From the NCBI GenBank assembly GCA_018609945.1, contig JAHENO010000026.1, forward strand, positions 1 to 5,769: 5,769 nucleotides of DNA, written 5' to 3'. The translations under genes were made by a program, and so were the position numbers. Below are positions 5,168-5,769 of this stretch, one piece after another; position 1 is the stretch's first letter, and the number at the start of each line of letters is the position of its first letter. A model generated the notes under the pieces. The model searched no databases. It was not told where the DNA came from and worked only from the letters and a program-made list of their open reading frames with translations. The DNA comes from Haloarculaceae archaeon. GTDB lineage: Archaea > Halobacteriota > Halobacteria > Halobacteriales > Haloarculaceae.

Positions 5168-5769
5168 TCACTCGCCCTCGGAGAACCGGCGCTCGACGCT
5201 TTCGGCGTGAGCCTCCAGCCCTTCCGCGCGAGCGAGCGTCGTGATCGTCTCCCGCAGATCGCTCAGTCCCCCCTCCGAGATGCGCTGGACGGTCGTCGAC
5301 CGGAGGAAGGTGTCGACGGAGAGACCGCCCACCAAGCGGGCCCGGCCACCAGTCGGGAGGACGTGGTTGGGGCCGCTGGCGTAGTCACCCGCCGCGACCG
5401 GCGAGTAGCCACCGAGGAATGCCGACCCGGCGCTGTCGACGCGGTCGAGCAACGCCTCGTCGTTCTCGGCGACGATCGTGAGGTGCTCGGCAGCGTACTC
5501 CTCGGCGAACAGCGCCGCCTCGCTCATCGACCGCGCGAGGAACACGCCGCTCGCGTCGTTTGCGAGCGCGCCCTCGATGACCTCCTGGCGCTCGCGCTGG
5601 CCGATCTGGCGGTCGATCGCCGCGACGATCGCCGCGGCCGTGTCCTCGTCGGCGGTCACCGCCACCACCGAGGCGTCGGTGTCGTGTTCGGCCTGGGCGA
5701 GCAGGTCGGCCGCGACGAGTTCGGGGTCGGCCGTGTCGTCGGCCACCACGAGGAGTTCGCTCGGCCCCG
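5168..5769 (-). CDS. hisD: Histidinol dehydrogenase, C-terminal part
   Basis: The frame runs from the right edge to a TGA at 5170-5168 and gives about the last 200 residues of the roughly 430-residue enzyme that oxidises L-histidinol to L-histidine with two NAD+, the last step of histidine synthesis, in the cytoplasm. Seen in order: GPSELLVVAD at the edge; AQAEHD, holding the Gln and His of the zinc site; AEHLTI, with the Glu-His general acid/base pair; GDYASGPNHVLPTGG, with the zinc-ligand Asp; VDTFLRSTTVQ; and EGLEAHAESV, with the C-terminal zinc-ligand His. All expected active-site residues in this half are present, so the enzyme looks functional. The N-terminal half lies outside the window. 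No other his gene is visible, and the gene downstream is unrelated. Confidence 0.97.
   Translation of the reverse strand, partial: GPSELLVVADDTADPELVAADLLAQAEHDTDASVVAVTADEDTAAAIVAAIDRQIGQRERQEVIEGALANDASGVFLARSMSEAALFAEEYAAEHLTIVAENDEALLDRVDSAGSAFLGGYSPVAAGDYASGPNHVLPTGGRARLVGGLSVDTFLRSTTVQRISEGGLSDLRETITTLARAEGLEAHAESVERRFSEGE

Overview
The window looks like chromosomal DNA from a haloarchaeon. GC content is very high, codon third positions are mostly G or C, and the predicted proteins are rich in Asp and Glu. Several genes have an A/T-rich TATA-like box about 27 nt upstream of the start codon and no Shine-Dalgarno sequence, which is the usual leaderless arrangement in haloarchaea. I see no mobile element, CRISPR array, tRNA or rRNA.

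Layout from left to right: (1) the 3' end of an unrecognised plus-strand gene (1-252), whose stop codon overlaps that of (2) a convergent minus-strand SDR-family oxidoreductase (249-1034) lacking the canonical Tyr/Lys pair. (3) A minus-strand TRAM-domain protein with an N-terminal Cys/His cluster (1108-1557). (4) A long nested inverted repeat (1661-1715) directly behind (5) a UPF0145/YbjQ-family gene (minus, 1715-2041). (6) A divergent threonine synthase-like PLP enzyme with an N-terminal zinc-ribbon-like cysteine pattern (plus, 2157-3236). (7) A convergent HesB/IscA/ErpA-type Fe-S carrier (minus, 3265-3663). (8) A Tat-lipoprotein reading frame (minus, 3742-5127) broken by one in-frame TGA and ending in a module that resembles haloarchaeal type IV pilins. 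(9) The C-terminal part of histidinol dehydrogenase hisD (minus, running off the right edge).

Most of these are housekeeping or widely conserved genes that appear to be transcribed individually; I see no tight operon and no shared pathway. HisD serves histidine synthesis, the PLP enzyme probably acts on amino acids, the A-type carrier serves Fe-S assembly, and the TRAM protein probably binds RNA. The most unusual items are the interrupted lipoprotein/pilin-like fusion, the two-way folding inverted repeat behind the UPF0145 gene, and the SDR with a degenerate active site. I found no convincing sign of a new multi-gene system.
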